This document shows, in pieces, positions 27,830 through 35,733 of a DNA stretch of 64,000 nucleotides. This DNA is from an uncultured Bacteroidales bacterium (GTDB lineage: Bacteria; Bacteroidota; Bacteroidia; Bacteroidales; P3): the NCBI GenBank assembly GCA_937886715.1, contig CAKZZD010000009.1, positions 139,658 to 203,657 of the forward strand. Reading direction: 5' to 3'. The translations under genes were made by a program, and so were the position numbers. Below the pieces are notes generated by a model. It saw nothing but the letters and a program-made list of their open reading frames with translations. It made no database searches and had not been told where the DNA came from. Each line of letters opens with the position of its first letter. The first letter of the stretch is position 1.

Positions 27830-27903
27830 GCCGCATTCGTCTAGTGGTCCAGGACATCTGCCTCTCACGCAGAAGATCATCAGTTCGACTCTGATATGCG
27901 GTA
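27830..27903 (+). tRNA. tRNA-Glu (anticodon CTC)
   Basis: A 74-base cloverleaf. The acceptor arms are GCCGCAT and ATGCGGT (first pair G-U, then six Watson-Crick pairs). The D arm includes TCGTCTAGTGGTCCAGGAC, the anticodon arm is TCTGC-CTCTCAC-GCAGA with anticodon CTC, and the T arm is ATCAG-TTCGACT-CTGAT. The discriminator base is A27903; CCA is not encoded. It has its own consensus promoter and a terminator immediately after. Confidence 0.93.
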
Positions 27904-27904
27904 C

Positions 27905-27944
27905 AAAAAGGCTCCACATCAACGATGTGGAGCCTTTTTTTTCT
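27905..27944 (+). terminator. Rho-independent terminator after tRNA-Glu
   Basis: AAAAAGGCTCCACATC, a 3-base loop (AAC), then GATGTGGAGCCTTTTT followed by more T's. The long stem begins two bases after the discriminator base of the tRNA. Confidence 0.93.
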
Positions 27945-28027
27945 ATGCTTGAGATCGAGGCTCACCTCATTTGGCGTGCGGTGCCGACCGTCACTGTATC
28001 CTATTTCTGCAGTCCTCTGCACCATAT

Positions 28028-28055
28028 CCCCTCCAACTGATGTACAACAGACATC
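28028..28055 (+). repeat. dispersed intergenic repeat, copy after tRNA-Glu
   Basis: CACCATATCCCCTCCAACTGATGT followed by ACAACAGACATC resembles the copy at 52044-52090 (CACCATCCCTTCTCCAACTGATGT, then a spacer and GTACAACAG). The segment GATGT-ACAACAG-ACATC can also form a small hairpin. It lies in the 380-base gap 27904-28284, which otherwise holds the tRNA terminator, a second probable terminator and a promoter, but no gene I can support before 28285. Confidence 0.5.
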
Positions 28056-28186
28056 GAACCGTCGAACAAGAGCAGGTCGGCATCACCTGCCGGTGTTGTC
28101 CTGCGCGGCATAAATGAGAGCCTCCGTATCGGGCTGTCGGGTATTGGGAGGGTATGTTATGCTGATTTTTAGACTACTGTGTGCGC

Positions 28187-28214
28187 GAAAATCGCCGTAG
28201 CGGGATTTTTTTTT
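28187..28214 (+). terminator. probable terminator with one mismatch
   Basis: AAATCGCCG-TA-GCGGGATTT forms a 9-position stem with one mismatch, followed by seven or more T's. No convincing gene lies between the tRNA terminator and this structure, so what it ends is unclear; it may block read-through into the Fn3 gene unit. Confidence 0.45.
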
Positions 28215-28222
28215 GTGTCGGG

Positions 28223-28254
28223 CTTGCATTATTCGGATTTGTTTCGTAGTTTTG
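28223..28254 (+). promoter_or_regulatory. promoter of the secreted-peptide / Fn3 unit
   Basis: TAGTTTTG at 28247-28254 fits the TAnnTTTG -7 consensus; CTTG at 28223-28226 is an acceptable -33 element with a 20-base spacer. Transcription would start near 28261, 24 bases before the small secreted peptide ORF. Confidence 0.6.
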
Positions 28255-28284
28255 CAGACAGGAATATCCAAACAAAAAATGCTT

Positions 28285-28389
28285 ATGAAAAAGTTTATCC
28301 GGCTGATTTTTATGATGTTTGGCATCCTGGCGACAAGTGGCGATAGCATTACGGGGCCGACTCTCACAACCAATTGCATATCATATTAA
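28285..28389 (+). CDS. 34-residue secreted peptide or leader, possibly a truncated paralog
   Basis: The ORF begins MKKFIRLIFMMFGILATSG, a convincing signal peptide, and stops after the short tail DSITGPTLTTNCISY. An alternative ATG is two codons upstream at 28279. It lies just after a consensus -7 element and 20 bases before the first Fn3 gene, which also opens with a signal peptide. It could be a true small secreted peptide, a leader whose translation affects the next gene, or the stump of a third family member. Nothing in the sequence decides among these. Confidence 0.35.
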   Translation: MKKFIRLIFMMFGILATSGDSITGPTLTTNCISY

Positions 28390-28409
28390 TCTGACAAAAA
28401 CATATAGTC

Positions 28410-29660
28410 ATGAAACGTTACGGAAAAACAATGATACTCGTGGCGCTGATGGTGCTTCCTGTCAATATGATGCGTGCGCAAGACACGATAATGTATAACC
28501 AGGATCCATACTATTTGACCGAAGAGGTGGATTCGTATCGTGTAAGAGTGGGTGCAATATATATAAAGTCTGCTCACCAAGACTCAGAATATGTGAACTA
28601 TTTGGCAGCGGATACAAGGCGGCAATTCATTGTCCAAGAACCGACGCCGGTGTATGGCATTGCTTTAACTGCCCTTCCTCTTGATCCGGGCGAGTGGAGC
28701 AATACATCAATTCCAACCGGAGGTCTTTATGTTGCCGATGCTTTCTATGATGCCTGGGGCCTGAAAAGGCGTCTTCAGGACTACATTCTCACGCTGGAAT
28801 ATTACCGGCAGGATGGCGTCATACAGACCGACACCGCCCATTTCTATGGCGACAGCCTCTATTTTAAGATTGTCCGCGATGGGGACAGCCTCAAGGTCCC
28901 CTGCTATGAGTATTATTTTGACACACCTCATGTTTTGACAGGCACATTCTATGTCAGTATTACGATGGAAGAGGAGACTTTGCTGAATTATCCCAGAGAA
29001 GTATCTTCTGATGCCATAGTGTTTCTTTCTGCCACAAGCGGTGATCCGTTAACAGAAATAATATATCATCTTCACTTTGCTATAATGCCAGATGTGCAAC
29101 ATGACTGGACAAATGATGGAGGCGGACTGATACCCATCCTGCAGGCGGGGCCGCATTGCGGTCCGGTGGGTGGATTGCGGCTGGATGGGCGAGGGGAGGA
29201 CTGGGCACGGTTTGTGTGGGACGATGCCGGCGACAGTGTGGAATATCAGCTGGTGTTCGGACACGACCCGGCGCATCCCGTCAAACTGTACGACACGACG
29301 TACACGATCAGCGGACTTGACAGCGGCCGATACTACGACGTGCGGTTGCGGAGGGTGTGCCACCACGACTGTCCGTACCATACGGATCCGGTGGTGTACA
29401 GCGCGTACAGTGCTGCGGTGAGGTTCTGGGTGGGGAGCACGGAGCCGGCGAACATGGGCGTGGAGGCGGCGGATGCCGACGGTGGGCTAGAGGTGTACCC
29501 GAATCCGAGCAGCGGAGTGGTGACGGTGTGGTGGGTCGGCCTGTTGGCGGCACGCTGGAGGTGCACGACGCGGTGGGCCGCACGGTGCTGCGGAGCGAGC
29601 GTTTGGAGCGTGAGATGCGACTGGACCTGTCGCAGCTGCCGCGTGGCGTGTACACGGTGA
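28410..29660 (+). CDS. secreted Fn3 protein, frameshifted before T9SS sorting domain (copy A)
   Basis: As read, 416 residues. Signal peptide MKRYGKTMILVALMVLPVNMMRAQ, a beta-rich unique region (about 25-245), then an Fn3-like domain (about 250-345, from LRLDGRGEDWARFVWDDAGD to SAAVRFWVGS) and the start of a sorting domain, GLEVYPNPSSGVVTV. After that the frame runs through an improbable Trp/Arg/Cys-rich tail to a stop at 29660. The real continuation (GGTLEVHDAVGRTVL to the final LVLQ) lies in the -1 frame and ends at 29710. One extra G in the GGG at 29533-29535 would join the two. Exported by T9SS if repaired; ligand unknown. Copy B downstream has the same break. Confidence 0.75.
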   Translation: MKRYGKTMILVALMVLPVNMMRAQDTIMYNQDPYYLTEEVDSYRVRVGAIYIKSAHQDSEYVNYLAADTRRQFIVQEPTPVYGIALTALPLDPGEWSNTSIPTGGLYVADAFYDAWGLKRRLQDYILTLEYYRQDGVIQTDTAHFYGDSLYFKIVRDGDSLKVPCYEYYFDTPHVLTGTFYVSITMEEETLLNYPREVSSDAIVFLSATSGDPLTEIIYHLHFAIMPDVQHDWTNDGGGLIPILQAGPHCGPVGGLRLDGRGEDWARFVWDDAGDSVEYQLVFGHDPAHPVKLYDTTYTISGLDSGRYYDVRLRRVCHHDCPYHTDPVVYSAYSAAVRFWVGSTEPANMGVEAADADGGLEVYPNPSSGVVTVWWVGLLAARWRCTTRWAARCCGASVWSVRCDWTCRSCRVACTR

Positions 29661-29719
29661 CGCTTGACTCGCCCGACGGTATCGCCACCCGACGGCTGGT
29701 GCTGCAATGATATTTTTGA
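29164..29719 (+). repeat. 556-base direct repeat, copy A
   Basis: Nearly identical to 30449-31004 at a constant offset of 1285 bases. The repeat covers the Fn3-like domain, the broken sorting domain, the stop and the shared TGATATTTTTGA just past it. Differences are scattered single bases at the left end (for example CCGGCGCATCCC against CACACCCATCCC) and become rare toward the right end. TATTTTTG at 29711-29718 also resembles a -7 element. A perfect 15-base palindrome, GGATCATAATGATCC, follows at 29735-29749. Confidence 0.9.
29534..29710 (+). other. out-of-frame T9SS type A sorting domain (copy A)
   Basis: In the -1 frame relative to the 28410 gene this segment encodes GRPVGGTLEVHDAVGRTVL, then LSQLPRGVYTVTLDSPDG and a basic end RRLVLQ. 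Together with the in-frame YPNPSSG just before, this is a textbook Por-type C-terminal sorting domain: the YPNP start, LEVHDAVGR, then LPRGVYTV. In T9SS organisms such domains direct passage across the outer membrane and are removed at the surface. Confidence 0.8.
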
Positions 29720-29760
29720 TCATGATTATTGAAGGGATCATAATGATCCAATGACAGGTT

Positions 29761-30945
29761 ATGAGAAAATGTTTGATAATAAGCATGCTATTGTTTGCGG
29801 CGAATTCTGCAATGTCGCAGGATACTTTATTGCTGTGGAACAATCCCTACTATTTTGATGGGGGATACGATATATATTATCAACCCGGACCGAAAGTATT
29901 CTTAGATGTGCGAAGAAACGGTAAGGCATGTAAGTATTATTCTACAGAGAATGTAGAAGTTTATGGCGTTGCCGTCACTATGGTGATGCGTACTGGAGGT
30001 CCGGTCGATCCAACAAAATTCTACACCACTTTGAATCGTCTGAGTCAAGACGGAGAATATGAATGTCTGGATACAGGGGTGTGCGGACCTTTGATTCCTG
30101 CTGCATATCTGACATATTATAGTGTTGAAGGTACGCCTGGCAATTGGGATACAGTAAATGTCGTGATTCCAAGCTACGAGTATTATTTCAATGGGACCCA
30201 TCTGGTGAATGATTCTTTTTATGTTGCCGTGAGGAGCTATAAGGACTATCTGACGATGTTGGAAGAAGGCGACGAAGATCGCACAAATGTTATGGTGGTG
30301 GGAGAATTATGGCCTTTCTATATTGACCTGCCGGAAGGGATGTTCTATCCATGGTATTTCATAGACACGTCAGGATCGCTTTATCAAGAGGACTATGGGT
30401 TTGGCGGGATTTATCCCATTTTGCAGCCCGACCGGCCGTATTGCAATGCGGTGGGCGGATTGCGGCTGGAAGAGAGAGGGGAGGACTGGGCGCGGTTTGT
30501 GTGGGACGATGCCGGCGACAGTGTGGAATATCAGCTAGTGTTCGGACACGACCACACCCATCCCGTCAACCTGTTTGACACGACGTACACGATCAGCGGA
30601 CTCGACAGCGGCCGATACTATGACGTGCGTTTGCGGAGGGTGTGCCACCACGACTGTCCGTACCATACGGACACGGTGGTGTACGGCGCATATAGTGCGG
30701 CGGTGAGGTTCTGGGTGGGGAGCACGGATCCGGCGAACATGGGCGTGGAGGCGGCAGATGCCGACGGTGGGCTAGAGGTGTACCCGAATCCGAGCAGCGG
30801 AGTGGTGACGGTGTGGTGGGTCGGCCTGTTGGCGGCACGCTGGAGGTGCACGACGCGGTGGGCCGCACGGTGCTGCGGAGCGAGCGTTTGGAGCGTGAGA
30901 TGCGACTGGACCTGTCGCAGCTGCCGCGTGGCGTGTACACGGTGA
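29761..30945 (+). CDS. secreted Fn3 protein, frameshifted before T9SS sorting domain (copy B)
   Basis: As read, 394 residues. Signal peptide MRKCLIISMLLFAANSAMSQ, then a divergent beta-rich region that still aligns with copy A (QDT...NPYYF near 20-35; VYGVAVT against VYGIALT; YEYYFNGTH against YEYYFDTPH). The Fn3-like domain is nearly identical to that of copy A. The reading frame breaks at exactly the same base after GVVTVWW, leaving the same spurious tail; the intended end lies in the -1 frame to 30995. A near-identical 3' half with a diverged 5' half points to gene conversion or selection on the N-terminal half. Confidence 0.75.
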   Translation: MRKCLIISMLLFAANSAMSQDTLLLWNNPYYFDGGYDIYYQPGPKVFLDVRRNGKACKYYSTENVEVYGVAVTMVMRTGGPVDPTKFYTTLNRLSQDGEYECLDTGVCGPLIPAAYLTYYSVEGTPGNWDTVNVVIPSYEYYFNGTHLVNDSFYVAVRSYKDYLTMLEEGDEDRTNVMVVGELWPFYIDLPEGMFYPWYFIDTSGSLYQEDYGFGGIYPILQPDRPYCNAVGGLRLEERGEDWARFVWDDAGDSVEYQLVFGHDHTHPVNLFDTTYTISGLDSGRYYDVRLRRVCHHDCPYHTDTVVYGAYSAAVRFWVGSTDPANMGVEAADADGGLEVYPNPSSGVVTVWWVGLLAARWRCTTRWAARCCGASVWSVRCDWTCRSCRVACTR

Positions 30946-31004
30946 CGCTTGACTCGCCCGACGGTATCGCCACCCGACGGCTGGTGCTGCAATGATATTT
31001 TTGA
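30449..31004 (+). repeat. 556-base direct repeat, copy B
   Basis: Partner of 29164-29719. Homology ends abruptly at TATTTTTGA (30996-31004), 60 bases before the TonB receptor start. The shared TATTTTTG could act as a -7 element for the downstream gene in each case, but a matching -33 is not seen. Confidence 0.9.
30819..30995 (+). other. out-of-frame T9SS type A sorting domain (copy B)
   Basis: Identical in sense to the copy A segment: GRPVGGTLEVHDAVGRTVL through LPRGVYTVTLDSPDG to RRLVLQ in the -1 frame relative to the 29761 gene. The in-frame half of the domain (EVYPNPSSGVVTV) precedes it directly. Confidence 0.8.
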
Positions 31005-31064
31005 AAGTGGGCACGCAATAAATCCGCGGTTTTTGTGTTTTTAGAATCAGAAAACACAAACCTC

Positions 31065-33515
31065 GTGCGCAAAGTAATCTTCAGAATTCTGCTACTGACG
31101 ATGTTCTTCCCTGTCACAGGGCAGGGACAGGGAATATTGTCGGGTGTGGTGAAAGATTCCGCAACAAGAGCTGCAATCGAGATGGTGAACGTGGGTGTGG
31201 TTGGAGGACCGGAAGGGACGGCCACCGACACCAAAGGACGTTATCGCCTGGCACTCAACCGTGACGACAGCGTGACGGTGCGTTTTTCATTCACAGGATA
31301 TGAATCGCAGGAATACAGGATGGCCCTGCATGACGGCGAAAAGGTGACCCTCGATGTGACGCTTCGGGCATCGGCAAAGAGGCTCGACGCCATTAACATT
31401 CATGAAGAAAAGAATCGTCAAAGCACCTTCACGCAACTGGATGTGAAGCGCCTGGAGGATGCCGTGGGGCCCGCGGGAGGCGTGGAGGCGCTGGTGAAGA
31501 TGCTGCCCGACGTGAGCTCGAACAACGAGCTGTCGAGCCAATATTCTGTCCGAGGCGGCTCGTTTGACGAGAACCTGGTGTACATCAACGGGGTGGAACT
31601 GTTCAGGCCGATGCTGATACGTAACGCGCAGCAGGAGGGGATGAGCATCATCAATCCTGACCTTGTCGACTATATCCTCTTTTCACCCGGAGGCTTTGAG
31701 GCCCTGTATGGCGACAAGTTGTCGTCGGTGCTGGACATCACATACAGCCGCCCCACGGAGCGGAAAGGGAAGGTGAGCGCCAGCCTGCTGGGCGCCAGCG
31801 CCACGCTGCAGGGAATGGCGGGCGAGCGGATAAGCTATGCCGTAGGCGGTCGCTGGAACAGCAACAAATATGTGCTGGGAAGCATGGACACCAAGGGACA
31901 ATACACCACCCGATATATGGACATTCAGGCGCTGTTCAACCTGAAAGTGAACGAGAAGATGGACATGGGCGTGATGCTGATAGGCACCGACAATGTGTAT
32001 GGGCTGGTGCCTTTGGATCAGAAAACTTCGTTTGGAGGCTTCGAACTGCCGCTGCAACTGAACATATACTTCGATGGTCAGGAACAGGACCGATACCACA
32101 CGGTGCTGGGTGCCGTGACGATGGACTATCGGCCAAACGACGACTGGCAGATGAAGGGTGCACTGGCCGTGCAGCATGTGAACGAGAGCGAAAAGTATGA
32201 CGTGCAGAGCCAATATTGGCTGTATGAACTTGGGATGGGAGAAGATGCCGGCGATACGACGATGTTCGACCGTGGCGTGGGCACATTTCTCGAGCATGCA
32301 CGCAATCGGCTGGTAACAGACATGTATACTGTGGACGTGAAGGCTACCCGCCAGGCCCGACTGGGTGATTGGAGGCTGGGATTGAAGCTGCAGATGGAAA
32401 ACATCACTGATCACCTGCGCGAATGGAAATGGGTGGACTCAGCAGGATACTCGTTGCCATATGTTCCTACCGTACCGGGTGACACCACAGTTGGCCCTGT
32501 GCCGCCGATGTTGCAGCAGTACATTTGCGCCGACAATGACCTGAGGACATGGCGCGGCGCAGTGTTTGTGCAAAGGGAACTGAACTTTGAAACTCGCCGT
32601 CATAACGAGATTAAAGTACTGCTAGGGGTGAGGGGGCATGTGTACAACTCGAGCGACGGTCAGGCAACGACAGGGTGGCAGAAGATGATCAGTCCCCGTG
32701 TGAGTGTGAACTACAAACCCCACTGGGAGAAAGACATGCTCTTCCGCATAGCTGCCGGCATCTACCAACAAACACCGTTCTATCGCGAATACCGCGACGT
32801 GAACGGAGTGCTCAACCTCAATGTGGGGCCACAGAAATCGTACCAGTTGATGGGCACATGGGACTGGAATATGCAGGTGTGGGGAAAACCGTTCAAGCTG
32901 ACGGCAGACCTGTACTACAAGTACCTGACAAACCTGATACCCTACACAATCGACAACCTCAGGTTGCGCTACATGCCCGAGTTGAGTGCCGTAGGCTATG
33001 CCACGGGCCTGAGCCTGAGAATCAACGGCGAATTGGTGGAAGGTCTGGAATCGTGGGCCAGCCTGTCGCTGATGCGGACGCAAGAAGACATTGAGGGCGA
33101 CGGTTTTGGATGGCTGGACAGGCCTACCGACCAGCGGTTCTCTTTCAAGATATTCCTGCAGGACAAAATCCCCACCATGCCCTGGTGGAAAATGAGTTTG
33201 AGCATGATAGTGGGCACAGGAATGCCCGTCACCGTGCCCAACCGTATCCGTACAGCGGAGACATTCAGGCTGCCGCCCTACTACAGAGTGGATTGGGGCA
33301 ACAGTGTGCTGCTGTCGAAAGTGGAAGCGCTGAAGCATGCCCGGATATTCAGATATGTGGACGACATCCAGCTGGGCGTGGACCTGTTCAACATGTTCAA
33401 CTTCAGAAATGTCATTTCCTACCTGTGGGTGTCGGATTACCAGAACAACTATTATCCTGTGCCGAACTATCTGACGGCGAGACAGATCAATGTTAAGTTA
33501 ACCGTTCTTTTCTAA
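31065..33515 (+). CDS. TonB-dependent outer-membrane receptor with carboxypeptidase-like N-domain
   Basis: 816 residues from GTG 31065, which places a normal signal peptide (RKVIFRILLLTMFFPVTGQGQG) at the N-terminus; an earlier in-frame GTG at 31035 adds ten residues. Order: a carboxypeptidase-regulatory-like domain (about 25-115, LSGVVKDSATRAAIEMVNVG), a plug domain (about 120-240, YSVRGGSFDENLVYINGVEL and NPDLVDYILFSPGGFEALYG), then the 22-strand barrel to a final INVKLTVLF. A typical SusC-length N-terminal extension and a SusD partner are missing, so it is an ordinary receptor rather than a SusCD pair. A hairpin of GTGTTTT/AAAACAC lies just before the start. Ligand unknown. Confidence 0.88.
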   Translation: MRKVIFRILLLTMFFPVTGQGQGILSGVVKDSATRAAIEMVNVGVVGGPEGTATDTKGRYRLALNRDDSVTVRFSFTGYESQEYRMALHDGEKVTLDVTLRASAKRLDAINIHEEKNRQSTFTQLDVKRLEDAVGPAGGVEALVKMLPDVSSNNELSSQYSVRGGSFDENLVYINGVELFRPMLIRNAQQEGMSIINPDLVDYILFSPGGFEALYGDKLSSVLDITYSRPTERKGKVSASLLGASATLQGMAGERISYAVGGRWNSNKYVLGSMDTKGQYTTRYMDIQALFNLKVNEKMDMGVMLIGTDNVYGLVPLDQKTSFGGFELPLQLNIYFDGQEQDRYHTVLGAVTMDYRPNDDWQMKGALAVQHVNESEKYDVQSQYWLYELGMGEDAGDTTMFDRGVGTFLEHARNRLVTDMYTVDVKATRQARLGDWRLGLKLQMENITDHLREWKWVDSAGYSLPYVPTVPGDTTVGPVPPMLQQYICADNDLRTWRGAVFVQRELNFETRRHNEIKVLLGVRGHVYNSSDGQATTGWQKMISPRVSVNYKPHWEKDMLFRIAAGIYQQTPFYREYRDVNGVLNLNVGPQKSYQLMGTWDWNMQVWGKPFKLTADLYYKYLTNLIPYTIDNLRLRYMPELSAVGYATGLSLRINGELVEGLESWASLSLMRTQEDIEGDGFGWLDRPTDQRFSFKIFLQDKIPTMPWWKMSLSMIVGTGMPVTVPNRIRTAETFRLPPYYRVDWGNSVLLSKVEALKHARIFRYVDDIQLGVDLFNMFNFRNVISYLWVSDYQNNYYPVPNYLTARQINVKLTVLF

Positions 33516-33530
33516 ACCAATACACAGCCC

Positions 33531-34781
33531 ATGATTTCAATACCGGAAACAGCGTTGCTGCAACCTCAGAGACATACTCTTGACAACGGAAACGTCCTGT
33601 TTTGCCTGCCCACCGAAACGACGTCGATGGTGAGGATAGACCTGCTGTTTGAGGCCGGTTCGTGCTATCAGCCGATGAAGCTTTGCGCGACGATGGCTAA
33701 CCAGCTTTTCTATCAGGCCAGCAAGAGGCGTAAGGCCATTGAGGTGTCGGAGTTTATGGACTACAGAGGCATCATTATTGAACGGTCGACCGATGTCTAC
33801 CAAAGTGGCATAAGCATATATTCGCTGAAGAAATATCTGCCTGATTTGGTGTCGTTGCTGCACGAATTGCTGACCGAACCCGCATTCAACGAAGAAGACT
33901 ACAATGTGGCAAAAAACCGCCTGCGGCAGGAGTTGCAGGCAGCAGCACAACGATCCTCGTCGGTGGCAAGACGGTTGTTCTACAATGCGCTGTACGGCGA
34001 AGACCATCCGCTGGGCAGGTACGCCACAGCCGACGATGTGGACCGGCTGGAACTGGAATCAATAAAGAGGTATTATTTCGAGCGTTATCGCCTGCCGGAG
34101 ATGGCTATCGTAATGTCGGGAGGGTGCGATTCAAGCGACATCAGCTTGATGAACAAATACTTTGGAAATGCCAAAGTGGATGAGCTGAACGAACCTATGT
34201 CGTATACCGATCCGGAGATTGTCAATAGCGGACATTTCTCACAAAAGATAGAATGGGCTGTGCAAAGCTCACTTCGCATCGGCAGGATACTTCCAATCCG
34301 GTGGGACAGCATGGAATATGCCCGGTTCATGCTGCTGACCACGGCTCTTGGCGGATATTTCGGATCGCGGCTGATGAGCAATATCCGCGAAGATAAAGGA
34401 TACACCTACGGCATATACGCCCGTACACAGCTGTATCGCAACAGCATCGTGTTCTATATCATCACCGATGTTTCCGGCAACGATGCCGATGCCGCAGAAC
34501 AAGAGATCTTTAACGAGATACGCCGTCTTCAACAAGAGCCCATGGACGATGAGGAACTTGATACGGTGAGGAATATTATGGCTGGCGATTTCGTCAGGTC
34601 GGTTGATGGTATATTTGAGCGAGCCACACGCTTTTGCGATATGTATGGGGCGCATATCGACGACAAGTTGACCGACAATATGCGCCTGGCGCTGGCCACC
34701 ACAACCCCGGACGATATCATGCACCTGGCTCAGAAGTATCTTCTGCCAGACCAGATGTGCATCTGCCGAGCAGGTTTCTGA
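33531..34781 (+). CDS. M16-fold protein lacking the zinc motif
   Basis: 416 residues with two M16 half-domains (about 15-205 and 215-410). The alignment with active family members is clear around LLFEAGSCYQP and KRRKAIEVSEFMDYRG, but the HFLEH zinc motif is replaced by TMANQ at 54-58. The C-terminal half keeps GGYFGSRLMSNIREDKGYTYGI, the substrate-binding region typical of non-catalytic partners. In heterodimeric M16 peptidases one subunit lacks the zinc site and supplies this half; no active partner gene is in the window. The start is 15 bases after the receptor gene. It may be a structural or binding subunit. Confidence 0.85.
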   Translation: MISIPETALLQPQRHTLDNGNVLFCLPTETTSMVRIDLLFEAGSCYQPMKLCATMANQLFYQASKRRKAIEVSEFMDYRGIIIERSTDVYQSGISIYSLKKYLPDLVSLLHELLTEPAFNEEDYNVAKNRLRQELQAAAQRSSSVARRLFYNALYGEDHPLGRYATADDVDRLELESIKRYYFERYRLPEMAIVMSGGCDSSDISLMNKYFGNAKVDELNEPMSYTDPEIVNSGHFSQKIEWAVQSSLRIGRILPIRWDSMEYARFMLLTTALGGYFGSRLMSNIREDKGYTYGIYARTQLYRNSIVFYIITDVSGNDADAAEQEIFNEIRRLQQEPMDDEELDTVRNIMAGDFVRSVDGIFERATRFCDMYGAHIDDKLTDNMRLALATTTPDDIMHLAQKYLLPDQMCICRAGF

Positions 34782-34783
34782 CA

Positions 34784-34820
34784 ACAAAAAAGGATGTTGC
34801 AGTCAGAGTGCAACATCCTG
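34784..34820 (-). terminator. Rho-independent terminator for the pyrB-pyrI unit
   Basis: On the minus strand an 11-bp perfect stem (AGGATGTTGCA and its complement, 34791-34801 and 34809-34819) with a 7-base loop is followed by TTTTTTGTTGT. It closes the unit ending with the small membrane protein gene at 34842; the plus-strand M16 gene ends 3 bases away, but no T run serves that strand. Confidence 0.88.
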
Positions 34821-34841
34821 TAGCGTAAATCGTTCTCGAGT

Positions 34842-35231
34842 CTACTGCTGAAGGTTTTTCTTTTTCTCGCGTTGGATCAGACAGACCAGCGATACCGTCT
34901 CGAATACCAAAAAGACTGCATATCCGATACAAAAAGCCAAAGCAAACAGACGCGACTGCTGCGGATGGGTGAAGAGCCAGAAGGCCAGTACCACCAAATG
35001 GATAAAGAGCACAGCTACCGTGGTGGACAAAAACACTTTGACAAATGTTCTGGGCGATTTGTACATGCTTTTGACGGTAAGGTAGTGCTGCAATCCGGTA
35101 ATCACACAGAAATAGAGCGCGAGCACAGGCATGGCGTTGATGAAATGCTCCGGACTGGTCCATAGAACCACGAAGGATATCAGCACCAATGCCAATGTGA
35201 CGGCGATGAGCGATATGAAGTATTTTCGCAT
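34842..35231 (-). CDS. four-helix membrane protein, unknown
   Basis: 129 residues. Hydrophobic segments lie at about 5-25, 33-50, 64-87 and 94-117, giving four helices with both ends in the cytoplasm; the C-terminus IQREKKKNLQQ is basic. I recognise no family with confidence; the pattern resembles small ATP-synthase-I-like or DoxX-like proteins without firm motifs. It follows pyrI by 5 bases and precedes the terminator, so it is co-transcribed with the pyrimidine genes, but nothing links it to their reaction. Confidence 0.7.
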   Translation of the reverse strand: MRKYFISLIAVTLALVLISFVVLWTSPEHFINAMPVLALYFCVITGLQHYLTVKSMYKSPRTFVKVFLSTTVAVLFIHLVVLAFWLFTHPQQSRLFALAFCIGYAVFLVFETVSLVCLIQREKKKNLQQ

Positions 35232-35236
35232 AATGG

Positions 35237-35698
35237 CTATTCGCTGAATTTCATCGTTTCCTTAGTGGTAAACTTTTCGCAATAGTGGCAGCGGAGTTTG
35301 AGGTTTTCTTTGTCAACGATGTCGAACTTGGTTGGCACCACCTCGGCATTGGTAATGCACTTGGGGTTGGCGCATTTGACGAAATTCTCGATATGGTCGG
35401 GAATCTCGGCGCGGAATTTGTCAACCACCTTATAGTTTTCAATGTCGATAATCGAGGCGAAGGGAGCCACCAGGGCAATCTTGCTGACTTCCTCTTTGTT
35501 GAAATGCTTGTTTTTGATCTTGACAATGCCTTTTTTGATCAGCTTCTGACTGTTGAGGTAGTTGCCGATCAGCACTTCATCCTTATATTTTTCAAGGCCA
35601 AGGATACGAATCACTTGATATACCGACTCAGTAGGAATGTGGTCAATAACTGTCCCATTTTCAATGGCAGAGACAACCATTTCTTTCTTGTTTTCCAT
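35237..35698 (-). CDS. pyrI: aspartate carbamoyltransferase regulatory chain
   Basis: 153 residues, the standard PyrI length. An N-terminal allosteric domain (ENGTVIDHIPTESVYQVIRI at about 12-31) binds nucleotide effectors. The C-terminal zinc domain has four cysteines, C-x4-C in CANPKC and C-x2-C in CHYC. PyrI joins PyrB in the 12-subunit enzyme that starts pyrimidine synthesis and lets CTP and ATP adjust it. It lies 35 bases after pyrB, the usual order. Confidence 0.97.
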   Translation of the reverse strand: MENKKEMVVSAIENGTVIDHIPTESVYQVIRILGLEKYKDEVLIGNYLNSQKLIKKGIVKIKNKHFNKEEVSKIALVAPFASIIDIENYKVVDKFRAEIPDHIENFVKCANPKCITNAEVVPTKFDIVDKENLKLRCHYCEKFTTKETMKFSE

Positions 35699-35733
35699 AT
35701 CAATAATGCATGTTTTGTTTCTGATATAGCTTA

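Noticed and set aside
28187..28214. Possible riboswitch or small RNA before the Fn3 genes
   Set aside because: Only a mismatched hairpin with a T run is visible; it fits a terminator and I see no conserved aptamer.
29520..29540. Programmed -1 frameshift at the G run as the sole explanation
   Set aside because: No classical X-XXY-YYZ slippery heptamer is present (frame-0 codons are TGG TGG GTC) and no stimulating stem-loop is obvious, so recoding is kept only as one of three options.
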